From JAZKFT01 sp043760535 (GTDB lineage Bacteria; Bacteroidota; Bacteroidia; Chitinophagales; Chitinophagaceae), in the NCBI GenBank assembly GCA_043760535.1, contig JAYUOV010000093.1, positions 1 through 45,904 of the forward strand: 45,904 nt of DNA, in the 5' to 3' direction. Position numbers and translations under genes: made by a program. Under the pieces are notes generated by a model, which searched no databases, was not told the DNA's origin, and worked only from the letters and a program-made list of their open reading frames with translations. Position 1 is the stretch's first letter, and every line of letters starts with the position of its first letter. This document shows, one piece after another, positions 23,455-32,848 of the stretch.

Positions 23455-24261
23455 TTAAAAAACAAAAGAAAATAAGCTGCCACCATCTTTATTGTTGGTT
23501 ATTTTTTTATACTCAGCTACTTGCTGATCCAAAAGTTTTGCATATTGCTGAAACATGAAATTTTGAAAAATTGTTACATCTTCATTTTTCCTGGCCTCAG
23601 TTAATGCTGTAAAATATTCCGCCTTATCTTCTTTAAAAACAATAGCAAGTGGCAGGTTAAAATATTGTTGCAGATAGTTCATTAGTAGCCTGCTTGTACG
23701 GCCATTGCCATCATAAAATGGATGAATCGAAACAAAATCGAAATGGGCGGTAAAGCTGAGTTTTAATTGCTTTTCGACTGTATTCGCAAATGGCAAGGCA
23801 TCAATAATTTCCTTACAAAGCTTTGTGGTTAAAGGTTCTACCTTATCAAAATTTACGAAATAGCTGCCGCCAGCACTAACATTTCCTTTTCTAAATTCGC
23901 CCTGGCTGGCATCAATTTCTCCAAATATAGTTTGGTAAACAGAACCAGAACCTTTCATCACTTTCGCATTGATTTGCCGGATGAATAAAGGTGAAATAGC
24001 AGTTTTATTTTCAGCCGTCTTTAGTACAAATAGCAAAGCCTCATAATGGTCTTTTACCATCAGGCTATGTTGCAGCGGCTTTCCTTTTGGGGTAATGCCT
24101 TCATCCAATAAAAGTTGTGTGTCTATTTCTGTTAAAGTGCTGCCCTCAATAGTGGTGGAATGATGGGTAATAGCGTAATGATTGAACTTATCGTAGTTCA
24201 AAACATCGTGAAGATGCAAGGCTTCATATTGAGCCAAAGAAAGTAAAACAGGTTCAATCAT
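23455..24261 (-). CDS. Fic-domain protein (AMPylator type) with N-terminal inhibitory motif
   Basis: A 268-residue Fic protein. The active-site loop is HPFYDGNGRTSR at about residues 180-191, a complete HxFx(D/E)GNGRxxR motif. An inhibitory helix with the pattern S-x-x-x-E-G is at residues 35-40 (STTIEG), before the Fic core, which puts it in the self-inhibited class II group. Such proteins transfer AMP from ATP to hydroxyls of target proteins and are often regulated by the helix Glu. The C-terminus lacks a visible winged-helix domain. It lies 38 nt after mfd on the same strand and may be co-transcribed. Confidence 0.93.
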   Translation of the reverse strand: MIEPVLLSLAQYEALHLHDVLNYDKFNHYAITHHSTTIEGSTLTEIDTQLLLDEGITPKGKPLQHSLMVKDHYEALLFVLKTAENKTAISPLFIRQINAKVMKGSGSVYQTIFGEIDASQGEFRKGNVSAGGSYFVNFDKVEPLTTKLCKEIIDALPFANTVEKQLKLSFTAHFDFVSIHPFYDGNGRTSRLLMNYLQQYFNLPLAIVFKEDKAEYFTALTEARKNEDVTIFQNFMFQQYAKLLDQQVAEYKKITNNKDGGSLFSFVF

Positions 24262-24299
24262 TCAACACAATATTACTACACATTTGGCGGAATAAGCAT

Positions 24300-27200
24300 T
24301 TACACAGACTTTACAAACCCCTGTATTCTGCTCAAAAATTTATGGATATCGGTCATGGATTTTATACGGTCCACAACGAGAATACCATTTACACCCACCT
24401 GCTTTAGCCTGGCATTATTTACCTGCGTATTAATAAATTGCAGTATCTGATTAAAAGTATTGCTTTGGAAATAAGGCGACTCATGGTTACTTACAAAGAA
24501 GCATTTCATGGTTTCGTCTTTCAGTAACAGTTTCTCAAAACCCAGTTCCACAGCTAGTTTTCGGCAGCGAACTGTAGTAAACAGGTCTTCTACCTGCTGT
24601 GGCATTTTACCAAACCGGTCGGTCATTTCACCATTGAAATATTGTAGGTCTTCCTCGGTATTGTAATTATCAAGCCGGGTGTACAGCACCAAACGTTCGG
24701 TAATATTTTCTACATACGAATCCGGTATCAGTATTTCCAAATCGGTGTCTATTGTACAGTCGCTTACAAAATCTTCCTGTTGTGTAATTTCTTCTTTAAA
24801 CACATCCCGGAACTTTTTTCGTTTTAAATCTTTAATGGCTTCGTCGAGTATTTTATGGTACATCTCAAAACCAATCTCCGCTATAAATCCGCTTTGCTCA
24901 CCGCCCAGCATATTGCCTGCACCACGAATATCAAGATCTCTCATGGCTATCTGAAAACCACTGCCGAGGTCGCTAAACTGCTCTAAAGTATTGAGTCGTT
25001 TGCGACTATCGCTTGGCAAAGTGCTAAGGCTTGGTGCCAGTAAATAACAGAATGCCTTTTTGTTACTACGCCCCACACGGCCACGAAGCTGATGCAAATC
25101 GCTCAACCCAAAATGATGGGCATTATTAATGATAATCGTATTTACATTTGGAATATCCACGCCACTTTCTACAATATTGGTACACACCAGCACATCGTAT
25201 TTACGATCCATAAAATCTAAAATCGTGTCTTCAAGCTGGTCTCCTTCCATTTGGCCATGGGCAAATGCCACGCTAATATCAGGGCAAAGGCCGCGGATTA
25301 AGCCGGCCATTTCTGGCAGACTCTGCACCCGGTTATGGATAAAAAACACTTGGCCGCCACGTTCCGTTTCGTAGTAAATAGCTTCCCGAATAAAGTCTTC
25401 GTTAAAAGTATGAGCCTCTGTTTGCACCGGCTGCCGGTTGGGCGGCGGTGTGTTAATAATGCTTAAATCCCTTGCACCCATCAGGCTAAATTGGAGCGTA
25501 CGAGGTATAGGTGTGGCAGTAAGTGTAAGGCAATCCACTGTAGTTCGCAGTGCCTTTAATTTTTCTTTTGCTGCTACACCAAATTTTTGCTCTTCATCAA
25601 TAATCATGATGCCGAGGTCTTTAAACTTTACATCTTTTCCAAGTATGGCATGGGTGCCAATAATGATGTCTATTTTGCCTTCGGCAAGCTTCAGCAGGGT
25701 TTCTTTTTTTTCTTTGGCTGTTTTAAATCGGTTAATATAATCCACAGTTACAGGAAAATCCTTGAGCCTTTCTTCAAAAGTTTTATAGTGCTGATAGGCT
25801 AAAATAGTAGTAGGAACAAGTATGGCAGCCTGCTTACTATCGCAGCAGGTTTTAAAAGCGGCACGTATAGCAATCTCTGTTTTACCAAAGCCCACATCGC
25901 CGCATACAAGGCGGTCCATAGGGCTGTCTTTTTCCATATCGTTCTTTACATCAATTGTGGCTTTGCCCTGGTCTGGCGTGTCTTCGTAAATAAAACTGGC
26001 CTCCAGTTCCGTTTGCATGTAATTATCCGGAGCATGGGCAAAGCCTTTCTGGACCTTGCGTTCAGCGTATAACTTTATAAGATCTTCGGCAATGTCTTTT
26101 ATTTGCCTTGTGGTTTTTTCTTTCAGTTTAGCCCACACGTCGCTGCCCAGTTTGTTCATCTTAGGCACGTTTTCTTCTTTGCCGCTAAACTTCGAAATTT
26201 TATGTAATGAAGAAATATTTACATACAATAAATCATTGTCTTTGTATCGTAAACGAACGGCTTCCTGCATTCTGCCGTTTACATCTATTTTTTGCAGGCC
26301 ACTGTAAATACCCACGCCATGATCTATATGCGTTACATAATCTCCTGGCTGTAATTCACGAAGTGTTTTTAAAGTAAGGGCTTTGTTTTTACTAAAAGCC
26401 TGCTTCACTTTATACTTATGGTACCGCTGAAAAATTTGATGATCCGTATAGCAAACAACTTTTAAATCTTCTTCAATAAAACCTTCGTGAATGGCTATGG
26501 GCACCGGCACAAAATTAATTTCTGTGTTGAGGTCTTTAAAAATGGTGTAGAGCCTTTCTAGCTGTTTGGCCTGTTCGGCAAAAATGTAAATGGCGAAATT
26601 TTGCTTCTCCCAATTTTTGAGATCGGCTATTAGTAAATTAAAATTTCTATTAAAGGATGGCTGCGGTTTGGTATTAAAAGGCACAATACTTTTTTCACCG
26701 CTGTCTGCCGGCAATTCGCCATCGGCATTGGCAAAATGTACGGTATGATGATTGAAAATAAGCGGCTCCATGTCCGCTGCTTTTACAAAATCTTCCCAGC
26801 GCACATGCTTTTTTTCCATCAGGTCATCATCGTCTGTAGTGGCAGGCTTATCGTCGGCATGGTAGGCCAAAAAGAGTTCCAGGTTTTCTTCTTCCTGTTC
26901 CATTCTTTCCTTAATAAAATTCCAGTCGCTGCACCAAACAGCGGTATTTTCTGGTAAAAATTCCAACAGCGAAATCTTTTCTCCACTTTCAAATTGCGTA
27001 TCTACGTTGGGGATAATATTTACCTGTAACAACCTTCTTTCACTTAGCTGAGTTTCGGGGTCAAAAATGCGGATGCTATCCACCTCGTTGCCAAACAATT
27101 CAATGCGGTAGGGCTTTTCGTTTCCAAAAGAATAAATATCAAGTATGCCGCCACGTAAGGCAAACTGCCCCGGCTCGTACACAAAATCGGTACGATCAAA

Positions 27201-27707
27201 ACCCAGCATTACAAAGAGTTCCATTACGCCATTAAGGTCTAACACCTCCGCCTGCTTAATGGAAATAATATTGGAAGCCAGCTGTTTTGCCAGCACCACT
27301 TTTTCGAACAAAGCCTCGGGGTAGGTAATAATAATATTCCTTTCGCCACCAACAGAAAGTTTGGTTAATGCCTCTGTACGAAGCATTACATGGCTGCTAT
27401 TAAGCAGCTTAAAATTTTTCTTCGTTTTAAAAGAAGAAGGAAAGTAAAACAGGTTGAGTGCTGCCTCCGTAAGGTTCTCTAAAGTGTTGTGAAAGTAGGC
27501 GGCTTCTTCCTGATCGCTTAGGATAACGAGGTGGGTTAATTTGGCTGCGGCTTTGTGGTTAAATACAGCATCCATTACCCATTCTTTGCTGCTGCCGTTG
27601 AGGCCGTGCAGGTGTATTTGCTGGGTTTGGGAAAAAGATAGCTTGTCCGCAATCTCAAAAATGCGGGGGTCATTTTTAAATGTATCCTTCAGCGCCTCAA
27701 TATTCAT
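24300..27707 (-). CDS. mfd: Transcription-repair coupling factor
   Basis: Mfd is an ATP-driven DNA translocase that removes stalled RNA polymerase and recruits UvrA. Domain order is complete: a UvrB-like N-terminal module (about residues 1-330), the RNA-polymerase-interacting CarD-like domain starting LQPGDYVTHIDHGVGIYSG near 455, RecA-like domain 1 with Walker A GDVGFGKTE near 600 and the DEEQ box IIDEEQKFG near 700, domain 2 with QLRGRVGRS, and the C-terminal TRCF autoinhibitory domain. The length of 1135 is typical. A TAnnTTTG element lies immediately upstream, implying a very short leader. Confidence 0.97.
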   Translation of the reverse strand: MNIEALKDTFKNDPRIFEIADKLSFSQTQQIHLHGLNGSSKEWVMDAVFNHKAAAKLTHLVILSDQEEAAYFHNTLENLTEAALNLFYFPSSFKTKKNFKLLNSSHVMLRTEALTKLSVGGERNIIITYPEALFEKVVLAKQLASNIISIKQAEVLDLNGVMELFVMLGFDRTDFVYEPGQFALRGGILDIYSFGNEKPYRIELFGNEVDSIRIFDPETQLSERRLLQVNIIPNVDTQFESGEKISLLEFLPENTAVWCSDWNFIKERMEQEEENLELFLAYHADDKPATTDDDDLMEKKHVRWEDFVKAADMEPLIFNHHTVHFANADGELPADSGEKSIVPFNTKPQPSFNRNFNLLIADLKNWEKQNFAIYIFAEQAKQLERLYTIFKDLNTEINFVPVPIAIHEGFIEEDLKVVCYTDHQIFQRYHKYKVKQAFSKNKALTLKTLRELQPGDYVTHIDHGVGIYSGLQKIDVNGRMQEAVRLRYKDNDLLYVNISSLHKISKFSGKEENVPKMNKLGSDVWAKLKEKTTRQIKDIAEDLIKLYAERKVQKGFAHAPDNYMQTELEASFIYEDTPDQGKATIDVKNDMEKDSPMDRLVCGDVGFGKTEIAIRAAFKTCCDSKQAAILVPTTILAYQHYKTFEERLKDFPVTVDYINRFKTAKEKKETLLKLAEGKIDIIIGTHAILGKDVKFKDLGIMIIDEEQKFGVAAKEKLKALRTTVDCLTLTATPIPRTLQFSLMGARDLSIINTPPPNRQPVQTEAHTFNEDFIREAIYYETERGGQVFFIHNRVQSLPEMAGLIRGLCPDISVAFAHGQMEGDQLEDTILDFMDRKYDVLVCTNIVESGVDIPNVNTIIINNAHHFGLSDLHQLRGRVGRSNKKAFCYLLAPSLSTLPSDSRKRLNTLEQFSDLGSGFQIAMRDLDIRGAGNMLGGEQSGFIAEIGFEMYHKILDEAIKDLKRKKFRDVFKEEITQQEDFVSDCTIDTDLEILIPDSYVENITERLVLYTRLDNYNTEEDLQYFNGEMTDRFGKMPQQVEDLFTTVRCRKLAVELGFEKLLLKDETMKCFFVSNHESPYFQSNTFNQILQFINTQVNNARLKQVGVNGILVVDRIKSMTDIHKFLSRIQGFVKSV

Positions 27708-27715
27708 CTGGGATG

Positions 27716-27723
27716 CAAATATA
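27716..27723 (-). promoter_or_regulatory. Putative -7 element of the mfd promoter
   Basis: The minus strand reads TATATTTG, a full match to TAnnTTTG, ending 8 nt before the mfd ATG. If used, the mRNA would be nearly leaderless. No good -33 TTTG is seen at the proper distance. Confidence 0.4.
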
Positions 27724-27871
27724 GGGTAGTGGTGTGGTTGGGGTTTGTGAAATAATTTGGCAATGTTGCTTACAGCATTATAGCTACTTATAAAAATTAG
27801 AAACCGCTTTTATCATAGGCTGCTTATATATGTTGCTAAAACCGACTTATACGCTTCAAACACTTTTGATT

Positions 27872-28042
27872 ATGGTACAATTTAAAAAGATAGATGCTAA
27901 GGATTTAGTTTTTGTAAATAACCATCTATCAACAAAAGATGAAAAGGAATTCAGCCACTTTTTGAAAGCCCAAAAAGCCAGGAAAACAGCAAAAAGGAAG
28001 GCAAGAAGGGAAACAAAAACAAAGCAAACTTTAGTGACATAG
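27872..28042 (+). CDS. Small basic hypothetical protein
   Basis: A 56-residue protein if started at the Val-Gln-Phe-Lys methionine (27872); a frame 14 codons longer exists but its N-terminus looks like spacer. It has a mildly acidic first half with FVNNHLSTKDEKEFSHFL and a strongly basic tail (KARKTAKRKARRETKTK). I do not recognise a family. The tail suggests nucleic-acid or ribosome binding. It is divergent from mfd and convergent with the EamA gene and stands alone. Codon use is compatible with a real gene, but expression is unproven. Confidence 0.5.
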   Translation: MVQFKKIDAKDLVFVNNHLSTKDEKEFSHFLKAQKARKTAKRKARRETKTKQTLVT

Positions 28043-28060
28043 CTTCAAAACAACTCCTAA

Positions 28061-28089
28061 TGTAAAATCATAATTCAATGATTGTTACA
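28061..28089. terminator. Hairpin between convergent genes
   Basis: AATCAT and ATGATT, extended by TGTAA and TTACA with one bulge, form a stem in the gap between the small basic protein and EamA genes. No long T-run follows, so terminator activity is uncertain. Confidence 0.3.
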
Positions 28090-28104
28090 TTGACACAAAC
28101 ATTC

Positions 28105-29028
28105 CTACTCCACTAAATCCGTCTGCTCTTTCATCATTTTTTTAAAGCTGCGGTTTACCAGATATACACCTGCTACAGTTACAATGGCACCAATACCAAG
28201 AGTAATATTGAGCTCCTCGTTTAAAATAAAATGGCCGAGCAACACTGCTACTATGGGATTGATATAGGCATAAATAGATGCCAGCGTAGTAGGCAAATGG
28301 GTGATGGTGTAAATAAAACAACAGAAAGCAATAATGCTTCCGAAAACCACCATATAGGCAATGCATGCCCAGGCTTTTGGCGGCACTTCGGCCATCGGCA
28401 TAGCCCATCCGTTAAGATGAGCCAATGAAAACATGATGATGCCAGAAATAAACATTTGCCAGCCGAGGCTGTAATACCGGTTCATTTTTACAACACTGCG
28501 GGTAGTTACTACGGTGCCAACTGCCCAGGTAGCAGCTGCTATAAGGGAGAACAGGATACCAATGCGGAAACCGCTGTCTAAAAAATCATTCAGGTGGTGC
28601 GAAAAGATAATGGCTACGCCGCCAAAACCTAGCAGCAAGCCGGTTACTGCCACCCAGCTTGGGCGGTCTTTATCACCTATAATCCATTCTATAATAGCAA
28701 CAAATAATGGGAAGATGGCACCAAGAATAGCTCCCAACCCGCTGTTGAGGTATTGCATGCTCCAAACCGTAAAGCCGTTGCTGATGACAAAAAGCAGCAG
28801 GCTCATCATTACAATGTAAGCCCATTCTTTGGGTTTTGGCAATGTGGCTTTGCCGGTAAAAAAAAAGAATAAAAGAAACAAGCTGCCGCCACAAAACTGC
28901 CGGATGCCACCAAAGAAAACAGGATGAATCATGCCAACACCTATCTTACTGACGACCCAGGTGGTGCCCCAAATAAATGAGGTAACGGCCAGTGCCAAGT
29001 AAGCTTTTTTGCGGTTTATTGTTTTCAT
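28105..29028 (-). CDS. EamA-family (DMT superfamily) transporter
   Basis: A 307-residue inner-membrane protein with about ten transmembrane helices arranged as two EamA repeats. Typical features are the early FIWGTTWVVSKIGV, GLGAILGAIFPLFVAIIEWI at the end of the first repeat and SIYAYINPIVAVLLGHFILNEELN in the second. Such carriers export amino acids or other metabolites; the substrate cannot be inferred. It is a single gene: the next gene upstream, purH, ends about 95 nt before it on the same strand. Confidence 0.9.
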   Translation of the reverse strand: MKTINRKKAYLALAVTSFIWGTTWVVSKIGVGMIHPVFFGGIRQFCGGSLFLLFFFFTGKATLPKPKEWAYIVMMSLLLFVISNGFTVWSMQYLNSGLGAILGAIFPLFVAIIEWIIGDKDRPSWVAVTGLLLGFGGVAIIFSHHLNDFLDSGFRIGILFSLIAAATWAVGTVVTTRSVVKMNRYYSLGWQMFISGIIMFSLAHLNGWAMPMAEVPPKAWACIAYMVVFGSIIAFCCFIYTITHLPTTLASIYAYINPIVAVLLGHFILNEELNITLGIGAIVTVAGVYLVNRSFKKMMKEQTDLVE

Positions 29029-29123
29029 TTTTTATAGCAAACGAAAAGGATAGATTAAATGGATTCTCAAGGATTTTTTTTATAATAATAATTACCCATA
29101 GACCAATAACATTTGACCTAATA

Positions 29124-30650
29124 TTAGTGCCTGAAATGCCTCATGCCGGTTATCACCATGGCCAGGCCGTTTTCTTTGCAATAGGCTATCGAATCTTTAT
29201 CCCTAATGGAACCACCGGGCTGAATAAAGGAGGTGATGCCAGCTTCGTGGGCCATTTTTACACAATCATCGAACGGAAAAAACGCATCGCTTGCCAGTAC
29301 TGCTCCCTGCAGGTCGAAACTGAATTGTTTTGCTTTTTCAAGTGATTGACGGAGCGAATCTACACGGCTGGTTTGGCCACAGCCTTTGCCCACCAACTGG
29401 CCATTTTTAACCAACGCAATGGCATTGCTCTTTAAATGTTTGCAAATAATATTGGCAAATTCCAAATCGGATTTTTCTTCGGATGTCGTTTCTCGTCCGC
29501 CCATTTCTTCCCATTTGGTGTAGCTGCCCTCGTCGGTGGCTTGTACCAAAACGCCGTTTAGCAATGATTTATATTGGTCTCTTTTAGCAGGCTGTTTTAT
29601 CAACTCCAAAAGAATTCTATTCTTTTTCGATTTTAAAATATCCAAAGCATCTTCATCAAAAGCCGGTGCAATCAGTACTTCAAAAAATATTTCGTTAATG
29701 GCTTCGGCCGTGGCTTTATCAATGGTGCCTTTGCAAACGAGTACACCTCCAAATGCACTTTCGGGATCGGCTGCAAGAGCAGTATCCCAGGCTTTTTTTA
29801 CCGTAGGCCTTGCGGCTACGCCACACACGTTGGTGTGTTTAATGATGGCGAAAATAGATTCAGTTGCTTCGCTAAATTCACCAATTAACTGTATGGCTGC
29901 ATCCACATCTACCAGATTATTGTAGCTGAGTTCTTTACCATTTATTTGGTTAAACAGTTCTTTCAAATTGCCATAAAAAACAGCCTGCTGATGCGGATTT
30001 TCGCCATACCGCATTGGGGCAGGGTTGGTAATTGATTCAAAGAAATAAGGTGCAGTGCCTTCTGTGGTTGACTGAAAATATTTGCTGATGGCCACATCGT
30101 AATTGGCACAAATGTCGAAGGCCTTGGCAGCAAAAGACCGGCGTTGTTCGATGCTGGTAACAGCTTCAACTTCCAGAATGGTTTCCAAATGTTTGTAATC
30201 ATCTTTAGAGGCAATCACTACCAAATCTCGGTGGTTTTTAGCAGCGGCACGTATCATACTTGGGCCGCCAATGTCTATTTTTTCGATGATGAGTTTTTCA
30301 TCAGTGGTATTGGCCACGGTTTCTTCAAAAGGATACAAATCCACGATTACAAGGTCTATTTCCGGGATGTTGTATTGCTTCATTTCAGCTATATGCTGCT
30401 CGTCGTCTCTTTTACCCAAAATACCGCCAAATACGGATGGGTGAAGGGTTTTAACCCTGCCGCCGAGTATGGATGGATAGGTTGTGATGTCTTCAACAGG
30501 AATGCACGGAACGCCAAGACTTTCGATAAAAGTTTGGGTACCGCCTGTGCTGTAAATGGTTACGCCATTCCTGTGTAGCAGGCGGATAATGTTGTCTAAT
30601 CCGTCTTTATAAAAAACGGAGATGAGAGCCGATTGGATTGTTTTTTGCAT
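29124..30650 (-). CDS. purH: Bifunctional AICAR transformylase / IMP cyclohydrolase
   Basis: PurH performs the last two steps of IMP synthesis. The N-terminal MGS-like cyclohydrolase domain shows STGGT, GRVKTLHP and IDIGGPSMIRAAAKN; the C-terminal transformylase carries RYGENPHQ, IKHTNVCG, and the final SDAFFPFDD and IQPGGSIRDKD segments. The start MQKTIQSALISVF at 30650 matches family N-termini; a Met nine codons upstream is unlikely. The length of about 508 is normal. It lies 39 nt after comEC on the same strand, though no functional link is expected. purD occurs separately at 42225. Confidence 0.97.
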   Translation of the reverse strand: MQKTIQSALISVFYKDGLDNIIRLLHRNGVTIYSTGGTQTFIESLGVPCIPVEDITTYPSILGGRVKTLHPSVFGGILGKRDDEQHIAEMKQYNIPEIDLVIVDLYPFEETVANTTDEKLIIEKIDIGGPSMIRAAAKNHRDLVVIASKDDYKHLETILEVEAVTSIEQRRSFAAKAFDICANYDVAISKYFQSTTEGTAPYFFESITNPAPMRYGENPHQQAVFYGNLKELFNQINGKELSYNNLVDVDAAIQLIGEFSEATESIFAIIKHTNVCGVAARPTVKKAWDTALAADPESAFGGVLVCKGTIDKATAEAINEIFFEVLIAPAFDEDALDILKSKKNRILLELIKQPAKRDQYKSLLNGVLVQATDEGSYTKWEEMGGRETTSEEKSDLEFANIICKHLKSNAIALVKNGQLVGKGCGQTSRVDSLRQSLEKAKQFSFDLQGAVLASDAFFPFDDCVKMAHEAGITSFIQPGGSIRDKDSIAYCKENGLAMVITGMRHFRH

Positions 30651-30689
30651 AAAATAATTAATGGTGAAGGCAGGCAAAAGTTACTGCTG

Positions 30690-32780
30690 TTACCATTGCA
30701 AAGTGTATGCACCCTGCCCGGCCACAGCATGAAAACGCAAATGTAAGGTCTCGGCTTCTTTTTGCCATTGGCTGATTTTGTAGCGGCTGTTGGTGGCATC
30801 GGCTACGATGATTCCAGGGTTTATGGATTGTATCAGTTCGGCCAGTTTAAGTTTGGGGCTTCCGGTAATAATGGCCATATCGGGCTGCAGAACTTCGGCT
30901 GCTGCTGGCAAAATTCCGGCGTGAATAATGACCACTTTTTTACTGCCCATCTGAATACTATTGCCTTCAAAATGGATGCCCGGCATTTGTTCCACCCTTT
31001 CCATTTGATGAAATACACGTGATGGTTTCAGATGGAAATTTTGGAGAAACCCATCTTGTAGTAAAATGCTATCGCCAATAAACTGGTAACTACTGCCCTT
31101 CACCAAATCTATAGCGGCATGTTGCGGTATATTGTACACAATTATTTTTTGCTGTTTTTCGTTCTGCACAAACTGAAAAGTTCTTAGGCTAAAGAAAACA
31201 GCCAGCGAAATAGCTGCTACTACAAATGCCTTTGGCGAACGCCGCATCAGCCACCAACTAGTAGCAGCAATAACCAATAACAAAACGGCTGCTTGTGGTA
31301 TGGTAAAATAGATACCATCTATGAGTGCAAAACTGATTTTGCTTACAGCTGTTATAAAACTATTCATACACCAGATAAGCCATTTTACCACAATCCCAAT
31401 AATCTCTGCCACTAAAGGAATCCACGACAAAGCCAGTAATAATAAAAGACCATATAGTATAATGCTGCTCAGCGGCACAGCTATAATATTAGTAATTAAA
31501 AACAGGTTTGGAAACTGGTGAAAATGATATGCTACTATTGGGTAGGTTAATATTTGGGCCGCAAGTGTTACAGCATTCAATTGCCAAAAAAAACGAATAA
31601 TCTTATTTTTATGGTACCACCAATTACTAATAGGCGTGGCAAAAACGGCAATGCTTAAAACGGCTGCATAGCTTAGCTGAAAACCTACATCCCACAAAGC
31701 AAACGGATCGAACAATAATATGCATAATGCTGATAAAGCAAGGTTGTTATAAATAGATGCTTTTCGCTTTTGCGTTTCGCCTAATACAAGAAATGTAAAC
31801 ATGATGGCACTACGCACAATAGATGGTGCCGCACCTGTAAGTAAACTAAAAATCCAGAGCAGAGAAACGATTACAACTGCCCGAAATATCAATACACTTT
31901 TCTTTTTACCAAATGGCCGAAAAAGCAATATCAGTAAGCCATAGATAAGACCAAGATGCATACCACTAATAGCAATAATATGTACCACACCTGTATTACT
32001 ATAACTCTGTACCAGTTCTATATCCAAATCGTTTCGGTATCCAATAAGTAAGGCTTCGGCTACGCCAGCTTCTTTACTGCCTGGTATGTACTTTTTAAAA
32101 GATTGCAATACCCATAATTGTACATCAAAAAGCATTTGCCTGAAAGGTGTAATGACTTTTACAGCACTTATTTCGTACTCGTTTTCTTTTAAAAAAATTT
32201 GGTAATACAAGCCATGAAATGCGCAATACCGCTGATAATCGAAACCGCCGGGATTTCCTGCATTGCGAATTAACTGTAAGGGTTTTTTAAAAATTATCTG
32301 GCTGCCATAACTAAGTGGAGGCTTGGTATCACTACTGTCTTTTTGTAGATATACAATAATATTTCCCTTTACATTTTGCAGTTGATTATTTTCTAATACC
32401 TGCACGGTAGCTTCGGCTTTATAGCTTTTATTTTTAGCTACCAAAGGCTCTTGTAATGTAGCTATCACTACGGCACTATCAGTGTATGTTTTAGTAATGG
32501 CGTAGGGCTGACGACTGGTATCGTTTAGCCACACAAGCATACTGCCAATACTTATAAAAAGCAATTGAATGCTGATGCCAAAACGGACTCTTTTATTCAG
32601 GAATCTGGTAAATGAAAAAACAACTGTTGCTGATGTAAAAACCATTAATGCTGCTACCAACCATACAAAAGGGATTTGTAAATACCATTCTAATACAATA
32701 CCGAGCATTACAGCCGGCAGTATGCGAAGTATGGGAGCTTCGGCCCAGATGGGAATAAAGTAAGGCCTAAGTCTCTTCAT
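30690..32780 (-). CDS. ComEC/Rec2-family competence protein
   Basis: A 696-residue polytopic membrane protein. It opens with two or three hydrophobic segments and a DUF4131-type extracellular domain (KGNIIVYLQKDSS; YQRYCAFHGLYYQIF), then the Competence domain with VHIIAISGMHLGLIYGLL and a run of helices. ComEC forms the inner-membrane channel for single-stranded DNA in natural transformation. The C-terminal part (about 535-696) keeps a beta-rich MBL-like outline (IIVADATNSRYKISQW) but the HxHxDH metal motif is absent, so it is a reduced, probably inactive MBL domain. Other competence genes are not in the window. Confidence 0.9.
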   Translation of the reverse strand: MKRLRPYFIPIWAEAPILRILPAVMLGIVLEWYLQIPFVWLVAALMVFTSATVVFSFTRFLNKRVRFGISIQLLFISIGSMLVWLNDTSRQPYAITKTYTDSAVVIATLQEPLVAKNKSYKAEATVQVLENNQLQNVKGNIIVYLQKDSSDTKPPLSYGSQIIFKKPLQLIRNAGNPGGFDYQRYCAFHGLYYQIFLKENEYEISAVKVITPFRQMLFDVQLWVLQSFKKYIPGSKEAGVAEALLIGYRNDLDIELVQSYSNTGVVHIIAISGMHLGLIYGLLILLFRPFGKKKSVLIFRAVVIVSLLWIFSLLTGAAPSIVRSAIMFTFLVLGETQKRKASIYNNLALSALCILLFDPFALWDVGFQLSYAAVLSIAVFATPISNWWYHKNKIIRFFWQLNAVTLAAQILTYPIVAYHFHQFPNLFLITNIIAVPLSSIILYGLLLLLALSWIPLVAEIIGIVVKWLIWCMNSFITAVSKISFALIDGIYFTIPQAAVLLLVIAATSWWLMRRSPKAFVVAAISLAVFFSLRTFQFVQNEKQQKIIVYNIPQHAAIDLVKGSSYQFIGDSILLQDGFLQNFHLKPSRVFHQMERVEQMPGIHFEGNSIQMGSKKVVIIHAGILPAAAEVLQPDMAIITGSPKLKLAELIQSINPGIIVADATNSRYKISQWQKEAETLHLRFHAVAGQGAYTLQW

Positions 32781-32815
32781 TTGCTTAGTGTGGAAGAAGA
32801 TGCAGTTAGAAAAAA

Positions 32816-32831
32816 GAAAGTTATAACTTTC
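32816..32831. promoter_or_regulatory. Perfect 16-nt palindrome in a divergent promoter region
   Basis: GAAAGTTATAACTTTC is its own reverse complement. It lies 17 nt before the histidine phosphatase start and 36 nt before comEC, a position suited to an operator shared by both genes. No regulator is known. Confidence 0.4.
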
Positions 32832-32848
32832 ACTCCAAACTCAATTGT

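Noticed and set aside
30648..32780. comEC and purH as a functional operon
   Set aside because: Same strand and 39 nt apart, but no shared pathway and no overlap; treated as adjacent genes only.
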